Assembly: GCA_039810605.1 (NCBI GenBank)
Contig: JBDHXH010000029.1
Location: forward strand, 1-31,796
DNA: 31,796 nt
Direction of reading: 5' to 3'
From: JAGPCH01 sp039810605
GTDB lineage: Bacteria > Bacteroidota > Ignavibacteria > Tepidaquicellales > Tepidaquicellaceae
The translations under genes were made by a program, and so were the position numbers. The notes under the pieces were generated by a model. The model did no database searches and was not told the DNA's origin. It saw nothing but the letters and a program-made list of their open reading frames with translations. Positions 7,125 through 15,170 of the stretch are shown piece after piece (position 1 is the stretch's first letter; each line of letters begins with the position of its first letter).

Positions 7125-8693
7125 ATGAGAACGCAAAGTTATTCCCGGGTAATTTTCAAGATCATTACTGTTGTGCTATTCGCCGTTTCAGCATTCACGC
7201 TTGTCCGCGGCATTCAATCTCACATATCCTTTTTAGAATATCCGTATCAGCTTGAATTCAGGGAAGGTGCGGCTCTTGAAATTACGGAGACTTATCTTTC
7301 CGGAAAGAATCCCTTTGATACCAATGAGCAGCCTCAAAGCACCTATGTCTATGGATTCGTTTACCCCTTAACCATAGTTCCATTCACGGAGATATTTGGA
7401 AATACTTTGTCTGTCCACAGAGTCTTTACATTTGTTTTCATGACAGCAGCATGTCTCATCATTTTTCTTGTACTTCTGAATGAACAGGTGAATCTTGTGT
7501 TCGCATTCTCCGCGTTTGTAATTTTGCTGCAATCATTTTTGAATGCTCCAAATACAATGCTCGCAAGACCCGAAGGTGTCGGGATTTTTCTTTTAATACT
7601 GGGAACAGTCATTCCGTGGAGGTTTAATTTTTCTTCTGCATCTCTTGCAATGAGCATTGTCATTGGTATTGCGGCATACTTTACAAAGCCATATTACATC
7701 CTTCTGATTCCCGACATTACAATTTATCTTTTTCTTTTCGTCAGCAAGAAAAAATCTATTTATTATTTGGTTTGCTCGGCAGCATTTTTTCTAGTTGCAA
7801 ATGCTGTCATCAATTTCATTTATCCGTTATACCTGAATAATACTTTTCTTGTTCACAAAAATGCAGCTTCGTATCTGCTCAAACAATTAACGGACCAACT
7901 GGAATTATATTTCCGGATTCATCTCTTTGTTTTGCTTTCAGCCTTTGCGGCAACGCTATCTTTGGTTTTTAAATACAGAACCAATACAGAAGCTGCGATA
8001 AAAAAAATTTTTGGTGTCAATTCCTCATTCAGATTTTTAAATGATGAATCCGTGTTCCGGGGAAGAAAAAACCTTCTCTTCACAGTTGCAATGCTGATGA
8101 ATTTAGTTGTGTTTGTAATTTTGCTCGGAGGCCACGAAGGCAACTATTACGGAGCTTATCTTTATCATCTTGTTTCTCCATTTTTGATTTTAGTTTTATT
8201 TCTGATAATTAATGGCGCGGAGAGTAATACTGCAAAATCTTTGTCAGCGATCCTGCTGATTGCAGCAATGCTGATTAACTTCACCCCGCTTAAAATTGAC
8301 TATGACAATTTCTCCGGATGTTTCAAGATACTGGAAAAGGAAATATTTGAAAGCAAAGAAGTATTTAACACACCCGAGACTGTTTCGATACTTATCGGTC
8401 AGGACAAACCGGTTTACAATTCCGGCCATTCGGAATACTTTTATCTTGGATCAACAAGGACAGGCGAAGGACTTGGATTGTCCGAGGGTGTTTCTAAAAG
8501 ATTATCGGAATTCTACAAGGAAGTTAATGAAAAGGTCAGACACAAAGACTTCGATTTAATTTTACAGACAGCCGATTATGGAAATTCTTTTATTGATCCC
8601 GAAATATTGAATCAGAACTACAGGCTCAAGGGAAGATACTGCGCGCCTGTGATTTATGATGAGTTTACAACAGAGATTTGGATTCCGAAATAA
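7125..8693 (+). CDS. GT-C fold membrane glycosyltransferase (GT39/ArnT-like)
   Basis: This 522-residue integral membrane protein has roughly ten hydrophobic segments. The first transmembrane helix (about residues 10-30) is followed by an acidic outer loop (EYPYQLEFREGAALEITETY) and then NPFD. This layout is typical of polyprenyl-phosphate-sugar-dependent GT-C enzymes, where acidic residues in the first loop are catalytic. The C-terminal 130 residues after the last membrane segment are soluble and probably face the periplasm. It would transfer a sugar from an undecaprenyl-phosphate carrier to a lipid or protein; donor and acceptor cannot be told from sequence. The assignment rests on topology and loop pattern, so it is moderate. 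Confidence 0.7.
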   Translation: MRTQSYSRVIFKIITVVLFAVSAFTLVRGIQSHISFLEYPYQLEFREGAALEITETYLSGKNPFDTNEQPQSTYVYGFVYPLTIVPFTEIFGNTLSVHRVFTFVFMTAACLIIFLVLLNEQVNLVFAFSAFVILLQSFLNAPNTMLARPEGVGIFLLILGTVIPWRFNFSSASLAMSIVIGIAAYFTKPYYILLIPDITIYLFLFVSKKKSIYYLVCSAAFFLVANAVINFIYPLYLNNTFLVHKNAASYLLKQLTDQLELYFRIHLFVLLSAFAATLSLVFKYRTNTEAAIKKIFGVNSSFRFLNDESVFRGRKNLLFTVAMLMNLVVFVILLGGHEGNYYGAYLYHLVSPFLILVLFLIINGAESNTAKSLSAILLIAAMLINFTPLKIDYDNFSGCFKILEKEIFESKEVFNTPETVSILIGQDKPVYNSGHSEYFYLGSTRTGEGLGLSEGVSKRLSEFYKEVNEKVRHKDFDLILQTADYGNSFIDPEILNQNYRLKGRYCAPVIYDEFTTEIWIPK

Positions 8694-8733
8694 AGTTCAT
8701 GAAGATTACAGGCTTGCAAAGTTCACAAAATTC

Positions 8734-8746
8734 GTTCTTTGACATA
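8734..8746 (+). promoter_or_regulatory. boxA-like motif upstream of tRNA-Glu
   Basis: GTTCTTTGACATA resembles the boxA antitermination element found ahead of rRNA operons (E. coli type TGCTCTTTAACA). It lies 165 bases upstream of tRNA-Glu, in front of the proposed tRNA promoter, and no rRNA gene is in the window. It could be a chance match or a remnant of an rRNA leader. Confidence 0.25.
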
Positions 8747-8862
8747 TTACATTGCCACTTAATTGATAAGAAAGCAAAACGATAACAAACTTATAAAAAC
8801 CTATTAAAACTATTTAAAAAAATTTGAAAACTGTAAAAAACTGTTGGGCTGCTTTATGAACA

Positions 8863-8893
8863 TTGAATGTCAAACGTCAATTGATTATTTTTG
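8863..8893 (+). promoter_or_regulatory. Bacteroidota-type promoter of tRNA-Glu
   Basis: TATTTTTG at 8886-8893 is an exact match to the Bacteroidota -7 element TAnnTTTG. TTG at 8863-8865 lies 20 bases upstream, the spacing expected of the -33 element. Transcription would start near 8900, about 10 bases before the mature tRNA. Confidence 0.65.
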
Positions 8894-8910
8894 TAATTCC
8901 AAAAAAAGTT

Positions 8911-8982
8911 GGTCCCATCGACTAGGGGTTAGGTCGTCACTCTTTCACAGTGAAAACACGGGTTCGAATCCCGTTGGGACCG
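8911..8982 (+). tRNA. tRNA-Glu (UUC anticodon)
   Basis: The cloverleaf is complete. The acceptor stem is GGTCCCA (8911-8917) with TGGGACC (8975-8981). The D stem is GAC/GTC, and the anticodon stem TCACT/AGTGA holds loop CTTTCAC with anticodon TTC. The T arm is ACGGG-TTCGAAT-CCCGT and the discriminator is G at 8982. The genomic 3' end continues CAAA, so CCA is not fully encoded and must be added by the nucleotidyltransferase. A promoter precedes it and a strong terminator follows. Confidence 0.97.
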
Positions 8983-8990
8983 CAAATAGT

Positions 8991-9027
8991 AAAGCCTTGT
9001 AAGATATAGAACTTACAAGGCTTTTTT
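8991..9027 (+). terminator. Rho-independent terminator of tRNA-Glu
   Basis: AAAGCCTTGTAAG (8991-9003) pairs perfectly with CTTACAAGGCTTT (9012-9024) around an 8-nt loop, and the right arm runs into a six-T tract. It ends the tRNA transcript 9 bases after the mature end. Confidence 0.92.
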
Positions 9028-9210
9028 GTCTGACCAAAATCAATTTGATTCAGTTGGCTTTGCAATCAAGTAAAACCACCATTGCGTTTGCAAGCATATT
9101 TTATTTTTTGCTAAACACAAGAAAAAATCAAAGGAGCTTGCATGCCATTGCAAAACAACACACGCAACACACAGTTTCACTAACTTTTTCCTTTTTTTTC
9201 TTTCTAAATA

Positions 9211-9225
9211 GGACTATGTTAGTCC
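9211..9225 (+). promoter_or_regulatory. IscR-like operator upstream of the Rrf2 regulator
   Basis: GGACTATGTTAGTCC is a perfect inverted repeat (GGACTA/TAGTCC) with a 3-base centre. It matches the core of the type-1 IscR site, GACTRWWWYAGTC, except for one central base. It lies 17 bases before the ATG of the Rrf2 gene, placing it over the likely promoter or leader. This fits negative autoregulation by the Fe-S-loaded regulator. Confidence 0.6.
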
Positions 9226-9242
9226 AAATTCAGATTTCGCCA

Positions 9243-9644
9243 ATGATTAGGATTTCCAAGAAGGTCGAGTATGCTTTGATGGCATTGAAATTTATTTCTA
9301 AATCAGAGAACAAGCTCGTAACAGCTCGTGAGATTTCGGATTGCAACCATATTCCGTATGATTTATTGTCAAAAATCCTTCAGAAACTGAAGAATGAAAA
9401 TATATTATCTTCAAACCAGGGTACTAACGGCGGATATTTTATGTCGAAGAAGCCTGATGAAATTCCGCTATACAATTTAATGACAGCAATTGACGGCGAT
9501 ACGGCAATCGCAGAGTGTCTTCATGACAGCGCAGATAAAGACTGCTGCCTTGTTGATACATGTTCAATAAAATCTCCCGTGAGCAAGCTTCAGAAGGAAG
9601 TGGAAGAACTTTTCAAGAGTAAGAAAATTTCGGATTTTGTTTAG
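9243..9644 (+). CDS. iscR: Rrf2 family, IscR-like Fe-S regulator
   Basis: This 133-residue winged-helix transcription factor senses Fe-S cluster status. The N-terminal half is a typical Rrf2 domain (MIRISKKVEYALMALKFISK, then ISDCNHIPYDLLSKILQKLK and GTNGGY). The cluster-binding region has C92, C101/C102 and C107, close to the C92/C98/C104 set of IscR. The open frame extends back to 9045, but the added sequence is low-complexity and the Rrf2 fold starts exactly at the ATG at 9243. A second in-frame ATG at 9216 lies inside the operator and is unlikely to be used. The gene heads a set with iscS and an A-type carrier. The symbol is by analogy; a SufR- or NsrR-type role is possible. Confidence 0.88.
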   Translation: MIRISKKVEYALMALKFISKSENKLVTAREISDCNHIPYDLLSKILQKLKNENILSSNQGTNGGYFMSKKPDEIPLYNLMTAIDGDTAIAECLHDSADKDCCLVDTCSIKSPVSKLQKEVEELFKSKKISDFV

Positions 9645-9659
9645 AAAAATTTATACAAA

Positions 9660-10823
9660 ATGAAGTTTCCTATTTACATGGATTATAATGCAACGACTCC
9701 CGTTGACCCGCGGGTGCTCGATGCGATGATTCCATATTTCTGCGATGTGTTTGGAAATGCATCAAGCGCAAATCACAGATACGGCTGGGAAGCCGAAGAA
9801 GCAGTTGCAAAAGCACGCGGTCAGGTTGCAAAACTTATCGGAGCAATTCCGAGAGAAATAATTTTCACTGCGGGTTCCACTGAAGCAATTAACATGGCCA
9901 TCAAAGGCGCAGCCGAATCTTATTCATCAAAAGGGAATCATATCATAACATGTCCCTCGGAGCATAAGGCTGTCCTCGAAACCTGTGAGTGCCTTAGCGA
10001 ACGTGGCATTGACGTAACCTATCTGAAGGTAGATGAGACGGGTCTCATAGATCTTGATGAATTACGCAATGCAATTACAGATAAGACAATTCTTGTAAGC
10101 ATTATGCTTGCGAACAATGAAATCGGAACAATCCAGCCTGTTAAAGAAATCGGAGAGATATGCAAAGAAAGAAATGTTTTATTTCATTCCGATACTACGC
10201 AAGCAGTAGGAAAGATTCCGGTAAATGTAAATGAAATGAACATTGACATGCTTAGCGTTTCGGCTCACAAGTTTTATGGTCCGAAAGGTGTCGGAGCATT
10301 ATATGTCCGCGGTAAGAATCCGCGAGTGACGATTTCAAAGCAGATGCATGGAGGCAGCCAGGAAAAGGAATTAAGAAGCGGCACTCTTAACGTACCGGGA
10401 ATAGTGGGACTCGGAAAGGCAAGCGAGATTGCATCAGATGAAATGGAAATCGAAATGAAAAAACATATTGAATACAGAGACAGGATTATTGATTCGCTTC
10501 TGCAGACTGAAAATGTTTATCTTAACGGACACAGAACAAAGAGACTGACGAACAACATTAATATCAGCATTGGTTCAATAAATATCGAAGCTCTCATTGG
10601 CTCGATGCATGAAATTGCTCTTTCGACGGGTAGCGCGTGCACATCGGCTTCAATGAAACCTTCACATGTGCTTAGCGCAATTGGAAGAAATGATAAACTT
10701 GCCGGAAGTTCTTTGAGAATCAGTTTCGGGAGATTCACAACGGAAGAAGAGGTGGATTTTTTAATTGATAAACTTGTTACAAGTATTAGGAATATCAGGA
10801 AGGAATCACCAGAACTTGTTTGA
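9660..10823 (+). CDS. iscS: Cysteine desulfurase IscS/NifS family
   Basis: This 387-residue PLP enzyme takes sulfur from L-cysteine as a persulfide, releasing alanine, and supplies it for Fe-S clusters and tRNA thiolation. The N-terminal signature is MDYNATTPVDPRV. H102 (SEHKAV) stacks on PLP, K204 in SAHKFYGPKG forms the Schiff base, and C327 in STGSACTSAS is the persulfide cysteine. The short insertion around C327 marks the class I (IscS/NifS) type rather than SufS. It begins 15 bases after the regulator and is followed by an A-type carrier. No iscU scaffold lies beside it in the window. Confidence 0.95.
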   Translation: MKFPIYMDYNATTPVDPRVLDAMIPYFCDVFGNASSANHRYGWEAEEAVAKARGQVAKLIGAIPREIIFTAGSTEAINMAIKGAAESYSSKGNHIITCPSEHKAVLETCECLSERGIDVTYLKVDETGLIDLDELRNAITDKTILVSIMLANNEIGTIQPVKEIGEICKERNVLFHSDTTQAVGKIPVNVNEMNIDMLSVSAHKFYGPKGVGALYVRGKNPRVTISKQMHGGSQEKELRSGTLNVPGIVGLGKASEIASDEMEIEMKKHIEYRDRIIDSLLQTENVYLNGHRTKRLTNNINISIGSINIEALIGSMHEIALSTGSACTSASMKPSHVLSAIGRNDKLAGSSLRISFGRFTTEEEVDFLIDKLVTSIRNIRKESPELV

Positions 10824-10872
10824 AGCAGCACCGCGAGAAATCAGTTTGAAAAAGTAAAATTAAAAAAATAAT

Positions 10873-11238
10873 ATGACGGACGTAAAAGAATTTGTACCCG
10901 GAGTAAGCGAAGATGTTAACATAACCGAAAAGGCATTGAAAGAGATCAGAAAAATTATGGAAGAGAACAAAGTTCCCGAAGGATATGGATTGAGAGTGGG
11001 CGTTAAAGGCGGCGGCTGTTCAGGTTTAACATACACGCTTGGCTTCGACGGTGAAGAAAGAACGGGCGATACTGTCATTGAAAAAGACGGCGTGAAAATT
11101 TTCATTGATCTGAAAAGCGGAATGTATCTGTCAGGGACTGAAATAGATTATACCGACGGATTGACAGGAAGAGGATTTGTATTCAACAATCCTCATGCAG
11201 TCAAGACATGCGGATGCGGAAGTTCATTCGGGGTTTAA
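10873..11238 (+). CDS. A-type Fe-S carrier (IscA/ErpA/SufA family)
   Basis: This 121-residue HesB-like protein carries Fe-S clusters to apo-targets. The three conserved cysteines are present: C49 in KGGGCSGLTY and C113 and C115 in KTCGCGSSFGV. The length is normal for the family (about 105-125), with an N-terminal extension of about 13 residues. It is 49 bases downstream of iscS on the same strand, so it is probably in the same Fe-S operon. IscA, ErpA and SufA cannot be told apart from this sequence alone. Confidence 0.93.
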   Translation: MTDVKEFVPGVSEDVNITEKALKEIRKIMEENKVPEGYGLRVGVKGGGCSGLTYTLGFDGEERTGDTVIEKDGVKIFIDLKSGMYLSGTEIDYTDGLTGRGFVFNNPHAVKTCGCGSSFGV

Positions 11239-11327
11239 TCCGAAAACATTTTTCCGGTCTTGATTTCGATTTGAAAAAATTTTTCATTTTCAAAATTATT
11301 AAACGATAAAAAAAGGAGAATTTTAAA

Positions 11328-11954
11328 ATGGCTTACGAATGGAAATTTAACAAAAGACCTTACACAGATGAAGAAGCAAAGGATCTTTTGAAAACAGTAA
11401 TAGATGCCGAGACGACGGATTGGCATTACAACACACACCACAAAGGCTATGTAACTTTTTTAAACAACATTGAAAAGGAACTCGAGACTGCCGACAGATC
11501 TAAGGCAAACGGAAATTATAGCCATGTTGGCGAACTTAAGAGAAGGTTCACCTGGAATCATGCAGGTGCGTTGCTTCACGATGTTTACTGGGAGGTGCTC
11601 GGAGGAGACGGAGATACTTCGAAGGGTCCTGATGTTGTGAAGGCAATCGAGGGTGAATTCGGTTCTGTAGATAATTGGAAGGCGGATTTTAAGGCAACTG
11701 CTATCTCCGCAAAATTGTCCGGCTGGGCGGTTTTGACTTATGACCAGTTATACAGCGGCAGACTGATTGACGTTCTTGTTGATGAACATCATTACGGAGC
11801 GATATGGGGAGGCATTCCCTTAATCAGTTGCGACGTGTTTGAGCATGCATATTATCACAAAGACGGACCTGCTCGTGCCGGATACATTGACAATTTTTTC
11901 AAGAATCTTAACTGGAATAGAATTAACGATAGATACAAGAAGTATTGCAAGTAA
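11328..11954 (+). CDS. Fe/Mn-family superoxide dismutase
   Basis: This 208-residue cytosolic enzyme dismutates superoxide to oxygen and hydrogen peroxide. The metal ligands are H33 (in HYNTHHKGY), H84 (LLHDVYW), D169 and H173 (CDVFEHAYY), with the gateway tyrosine Y41. The second-sphere position four residues before H84 is glycine (G80), as in Mn-type enzymes. The loop before D169 is shorter than in E. coli SodA and contains EHHYG, suggesting a histidine at the Gln146 position as in some archaeal or cambialistic enzymes. Metal choice cannot be fixed. AAGGAG lies 9 bases before the ATG. Its position after the Fe-S genes fits protection of labile clusters. Confidence 0.93.
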   Translation: MAYEWKFNKRPYTDEEAKDLLKTVIDAETTDWHYNTHHKGYVTFLNNIEKELETADRSKANGNYSHVGELKRRFTWNHAGALLHDVYWEVLGGDGDTSKGPDVVKAIEGEFGSVDNWKADFKATAISAKLSGWAVLTYDQLYSGRLIDVLVDEHHYGAIWGGIPLISCDVFEHAYYHKDGPARAGYIDNFFKNLNWNRINDRYKKYCK

Positions 11955-12012
11955 ATTGATGGTGCAATTGTGACTTGGAATGCTTTGAAATTTCCTAATC
12001 AACAAATGCAGA

Positions 12013-12570
12013 TTGCATAGGCAAATCTTAAAGGTAATTATCCTGCTTCTGACCGTTTCCCTTTTTTCCTGCGGCAAGAAGCAGGATCAGACCTCCGAAA
12101 AAGAAACGGGCGGAAATAAATTTTTGTGGAAACCTGAACTGAAGGTTTCCGATATACCTGATTTTCCCGTTCGCGGATTTTTAAACGGAAGGGAAATTAA
12201 AATTGACTACATAAATTTCGAACAATGGAGAGGCAGCGGAGACAATGTTTTAAACTTCGGTGATTTGAAGCCAAAGAATAACTGCGGATACGTTGAAAAT
12301 GGAAATTCATTTCATCTCTTGCATAAAGGCGGCGAAATAAAAAAAGGAGAGATACTCAAATCCACATTCGAGCAGAATCTCGATGAGTATGTCTCATACT
12401 ATGACACTACCGGAGCAAAGGACCAAAAGAAGACAACTCCGTGGAATTGCGCTCTTGAGATAACGGAGATAGGCGAAAAGACAGTTAAGGGAAAAATTGC
12501 AATTTGTTTCAAAGATGATAAGTTGAGCTGGATTGCCGGAACATTCGAAGCAATTCGCTGCAACAATTGA
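12013..12570 (+). CDS. Putative lipoprotein of unknown function
   Basis: This 185-residue protein has a lipoprotein signal: basic start, hydrophobic core IILLLTVSLF and lipobox LFSC with the lipidated cysteine near residue 20. After cleavage it would be anchored in the envelope. The mature domain is beta-rich, with no motif I recognise; a Trp/Cys patch (TPWNCALEI) and a C-terminal Cys (AIRCNN) are visible. The start is TTG at 12013: the frame opens only at 11989 and no ATG lies in reach that keeps the signal peptide. It is followed 33 bases later by a second lipoprotein gene, probably co-transcribed. Confidence 0.75.
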   Translation: MHRQILKVIILLLTVSLFSCGKKQDQTSEKETGGNKFLWKPELKVSDIPDFPVRGFLNGREIKIDYINFEQWRGSGDNVLNFGDLKPKNNCGYVENGNSFHLLHKGGEIKKGEILKSTFEQNLDEYVSYYDTTGAKDQKKTTPWNCALEITEIGEKTVKGKIAICFKDDKLSWIAGTFEAIRCNN

Positions 12571-12603
12571 AGAATAAATTTTTATTAAAAAACTAATTTT
12601 CGA

Positions 12604-13125
12604 ATGAGTAAATTTAAACTGATTACAATTGCTTTTATCCTGTTAATTATGGCAGGCTGCGGCGATAAAACTGAAACTGCCGGAGACAAGAAAGAAGAAG
12701 TTAAGAAAGAAGAATCCGTCAAAAAGCCGGATGATCAGTCACTGAAGGGAAGTGAAGAGTCTCAAAAGACAACAGAGGGAGAAAGCGATGCTAACAAATT
12801 GAATGAACTTGGAATGACGCCCGGTTTGCCTTCAAATTTTCCTGCCGATGTTCCGCAGCCAAAAAATTCTAAGACACTCGGCTCGCTTAATTCATCAGAG
12901 GGAACGGTGGTTACATTTGAATCAAATGACAAAGTAACCGATATTATAGATTATTATAAAACTGAAATGAAAAAAAACGGATATGAAGTTTCCGATGGAG
13001 GCGAATCCATTATTCCGGACAAAGGAGGATTAATAAGTTGGAAAAAAGGATCCAAGGAAGTTGGAATAATGCTTGGATATGACAAGGACAAGAACATTAC
13101 TTCACTTGTCATAACATATAAGTAA
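12604..13125 (+). CDS. Putative lipoprotein with Lys/Glu-rich linker
   Basis: This 173-residue protein has a lipoprotein signal with lipobox MAGC, then a highly charged Lys/Glu/Ser linker (about residues 21-65) that likely spans the periplasm. The C-terminal globular domain of about 100 residues begins with a Pro-rich PSNFPADVPQPKNSKT segment and contains a DIIDYYKTEMKKNGYEV helix. That arrangement is seen in many small uncharacterised bacterial lipoprotein domains. No enzymatic residues are recognised. It ends just before a good terminator and pairs with the preceding lipoprotein gene. Confidence 0.8.
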   Translation: MSKFKLITIAFILLIMAGCGDKTETAGDKKEEVKKEESVKKPDDQSLKGSEESQKTTEGESDANKLNELGMTPGLPSNFPADVPQPKNSKTLGSLNSSEGTVVTFESNDKVTDIIDYYKTEMKKNGYEVSDGGESIIPDKGGLISWKKGSKEVGIMLGYDKDKNITSLVITYK

Positions 13126-13158
13126 TAATCTGTTTTGATGTTTCATGCGTTTTAGCTT

Positions 13159-13200
13159 ACCCTGACCGGATTGAAATGAAGTCCTGTCAGGGTTTTTATT
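13159..13200 (+). terminator. Rho-independent terminator after the lipoprotein pair
   Basis: ACCCTGAC (13159-13166) pairs with GTCAGGGT (13186-13193) around a 19-nt loop, followed by TTTTTATTTT. It lies 34 bases after the stop and separates the lipoproteins from the glycosyltransferase. Confidence 0.8.
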
Positions 13201-13236
13201 TTGAATTAATTTGAAAGAGACTTTCCATTTTAAACA

Positions 13237-14247
13237 ATGAACTCCGAAGAAAGCAAGATAAATCTTGGCGATGTGAAGAATGTTCTGATTACAAGGACTG
13301 ACAGGATGGGGGACGTTATTCTTACGCTTCCGCTTGCAGGCTTTGCCAGGAAAATTTTTGAAGATTCACGAATTATATTTCTTGCGAGAAAATATGTCGC
13401 CGATCTAATCGGAAATTACCCGGAGATTGATGAGGTCATTTTCTATGATGAGTTTGCTTCATTCAAAGATAAATATAAGTTTTTCAAAAGCAGGAAGATT
13501 GATCTTGTGATTTTTGCAAAGCCTGAATTTGAGCTTGCGGTGCTCTTCTTTCTCTTGCGTGTCAGATACAGAATTGGATCAGGTTACAGATGGTATTCGT
13601 TTCTATTTAACAGAAAAGTATATGAGCACAGGAAGACTTCCGAAAAACATGAGTCTGAATACAATCTTAATCTTCTGAAAAATTTCTTCCCCGAAGTTAG
13701 CTTTGAAAAAACTTTTCATTTTAAATACACGGATACGGGGAAAAGAGGGCTAAGTGAAAAGTTAACAACTACCGGATTGGACATGCATAGTGATTACATC
13801 GTCATTCATCCCGGCAGCGGTAACTCTGCAAAAGATCTGCCTGTTGAAACCCTGAACCGGTTCGCCGGTAAATTCTCAAAGAAATATCCGGGCTTTAAGA
13901 TTGTTATCACCGGAACAGAACCAGAAAAATTACTTGCGGAAACATTTGTGAAATCAGAGAATCAGAATTTGATAGATCTTACCGGAGGACTGAATCTGAA
14001 AGAATTGATGATACTCATTGATAATGCAAGACTTTTTATTTCCAATTCGACAGGACCAATTCATCTGGCGGGCGCATTGAACAAAAACATTATAGGCTTC
14101 TATCCGAGCAAGAAGCCCTCCAATGAAGAGCGCTGGGGACCGCTGTCGGTGAACGCAATCATATTGAAACCGTCAGGCGAGGATGACAATATGAGCGACA
14201 TTAATGAAGATGATATAATAGTTGCTGCAAATAAATTTCTTGCATAA
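13237..14247 (+). CDS. GT9-family (heptosyltransferase-like) glycosyltransferase
   Basis: This 336-residue soluble enzyme has the two-domain GT-B layout. The N-terminal motif ITRTDRMGDVILTLPL is diagnostic of the ADP-heptose:LPS heptosyltransferase family. The C-terminal donor half has IHPGSGNSAKDLP, a VITGTEPE strand and the FISNSTGPIHLAGAL motif of GT9. It would add a sugar to the LPS core or a related envelope glycan at the cytoplasmic face of the inner membrane. The exact sugar is unknown. Upstream is a terminator, so it starts a new transcription unit with the DUF3108 gene following 79 bases later. Confidence 0.92.
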   Translation: MNSEESKINLGDVKNVLITRTDRMGDVILTLPLAGFARKIFEDSRIIFLARKYVADLIGNYPEIDEVIFYDEFASFKDKYKFFKSRKIDLVIFAKPEFELAVLFFLLRVRYRIGSGYRWYSFLFNRKVYEHRKTSEKHESEYNLNLLKNFFPEVSFEKTFHFKYTDTGKRGLSEKLTTTGLDMHSDYIVIHPGSGNSAKDLPVETLNRFAGKFSKKYPGFKIVITGTEPEKLLAETFVKSENQNLIDLTGGLNLKELMILIDNARLFISNSTGPIHLAGALNKNIIGFYPSKKPSNEERWGPLSVNAIILKPSGEDDNMSDINEDDIIVAANKFLA

Positions 14248-14326
14248 AAAAACTTCCCGAGAATAGTTATCTTGAAACAAAATTTTCCATTGTAGAGTTT
14301 GAGATTTAACATTCAAAACAATCATT

Positions 14327-15148
14327 ATGAAAATCAAAATTCTGATAGTATTTCTGGCTGTGTTTTTAGCGAGCGCTGATTTTGTCGTGCCGCAGGATTC
14401 CGGAGAAGAGTTCAGGAAGATTACACAAAACGCGTTTAAGCCCGGCGAGAAGCTGACTTTTGAAATCAATTATGGATTTGTAACTGCCGGCGAAGCAATA
14501 ATGGAGATTGATCCCGTGTTTCAAACAATCAACGGAAGAAAATGTTATGACATAAGATTTTTTGTAAATTCTGTTCCGAGTTTCGATTGGGTTTACAAAG
14601 TGAGGGATTTCTACAGAACTTATGTTGATGCAGAAGGTCTGTTTCCGTGGCGATTCGAGCAGCATATTCGCGAGGGAAATTATCAGCGCGACTTCGAGGC
14701 AATATTTGATCAGCAGAATCTCAAAGCCAAAACTTACACAGGAGAAAAGGATCCGAAAAAGTTTGAAGGAGAGTTTGACATTCCCAAGTATGTGCAGGAT
14801 GCAATGAGCGCATTTTATTTTTACAGAACGCTTGACTATTCGAAGATGAAGGATGGCGACATTACACTTTTGCAAAATTTCTATAAAGACAAGACATATC
14901 CTCTTAACGTAAAATTTCTAGGCAAAGAAACGATCGAAGTCCCCGCAGGCGAATTCCGGTGCATAAAGGTCGAACCGCTGGTGCAGGAAGGAGGACTCTT
15001 TAAAAGCGAGGGCTCGATTGTGGTATGGATGACAGATGATGAGTTGAGAATGCCGGTGAAAGTAAAAACGAAGGTGATCATTGGTTCGATTGATGCCGAT
15101 CTTAGTGAATATTCCGGTCTTGCAGGTCCGCTGAAGTCCAAGCGATAA
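14327..15148 (+). CDS. DUF3108 domain-containing exported protein
   Basis: This 273-residue protein has a Sec signal peptide (about 1-22). One DUF3108-type beta-rich domain covers most of the mature chain, recognised by FKPGEKLTFEINYGFVTAGEA, VYKVRDFYRTYVD, FPWRFEQHIREGNY and the late VPAGEFRCIKVEP and VWMTDDELRMPVKVK. The family is periplasmic with no established reaction. The gene lies between a GT9 glycosyltransferase and queE on the same strand; an envelope role is inference from the neighbour and the signal peptide. Confidence 0.88.
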   Translation: MKIKILIVFLAVFLASADFVVPQDSGEEFRKITQNAFKPGEKLTFEINYGFVTAGEAIMEIDPVFQTINGRKCYDIRFFVNSVPSFDWVYKVRDFYRTYVDAEGLFPWRFEQHIREGNYQRDFEAIFDQQNLKAKTYTGEKDPKKFEGEFDIPKYVQDAMSAFYFYRTLDYSKMKDGDITLLQNFYKDKTYPLNVKFLGKETIEVPAGEFRCIKVEPLVQEGGLFKSEGSIVVWMTDDELRMPVKVKTKVIIGSIDADLSEYSGLAGPLKSKR

Positions 15149-15170
15149 TCATTTCATTACTTCCGAGACT

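Noticed and set aside
9045..9242. N-terminal extension of the Rrf2 regulator
   Set aside because: The frame is open, but the sequence is low-complexity, contains the operator and has no similarity to the Rrf2 fold, which begins at 9243.
11270..11294. Terminator between the A-type carrier and SOD
   Set aside because: There is an 8-bp AT-only inverted repeat (TTTGAAAA/TTTTCAAA), but the stem is weak and no T tract follows.
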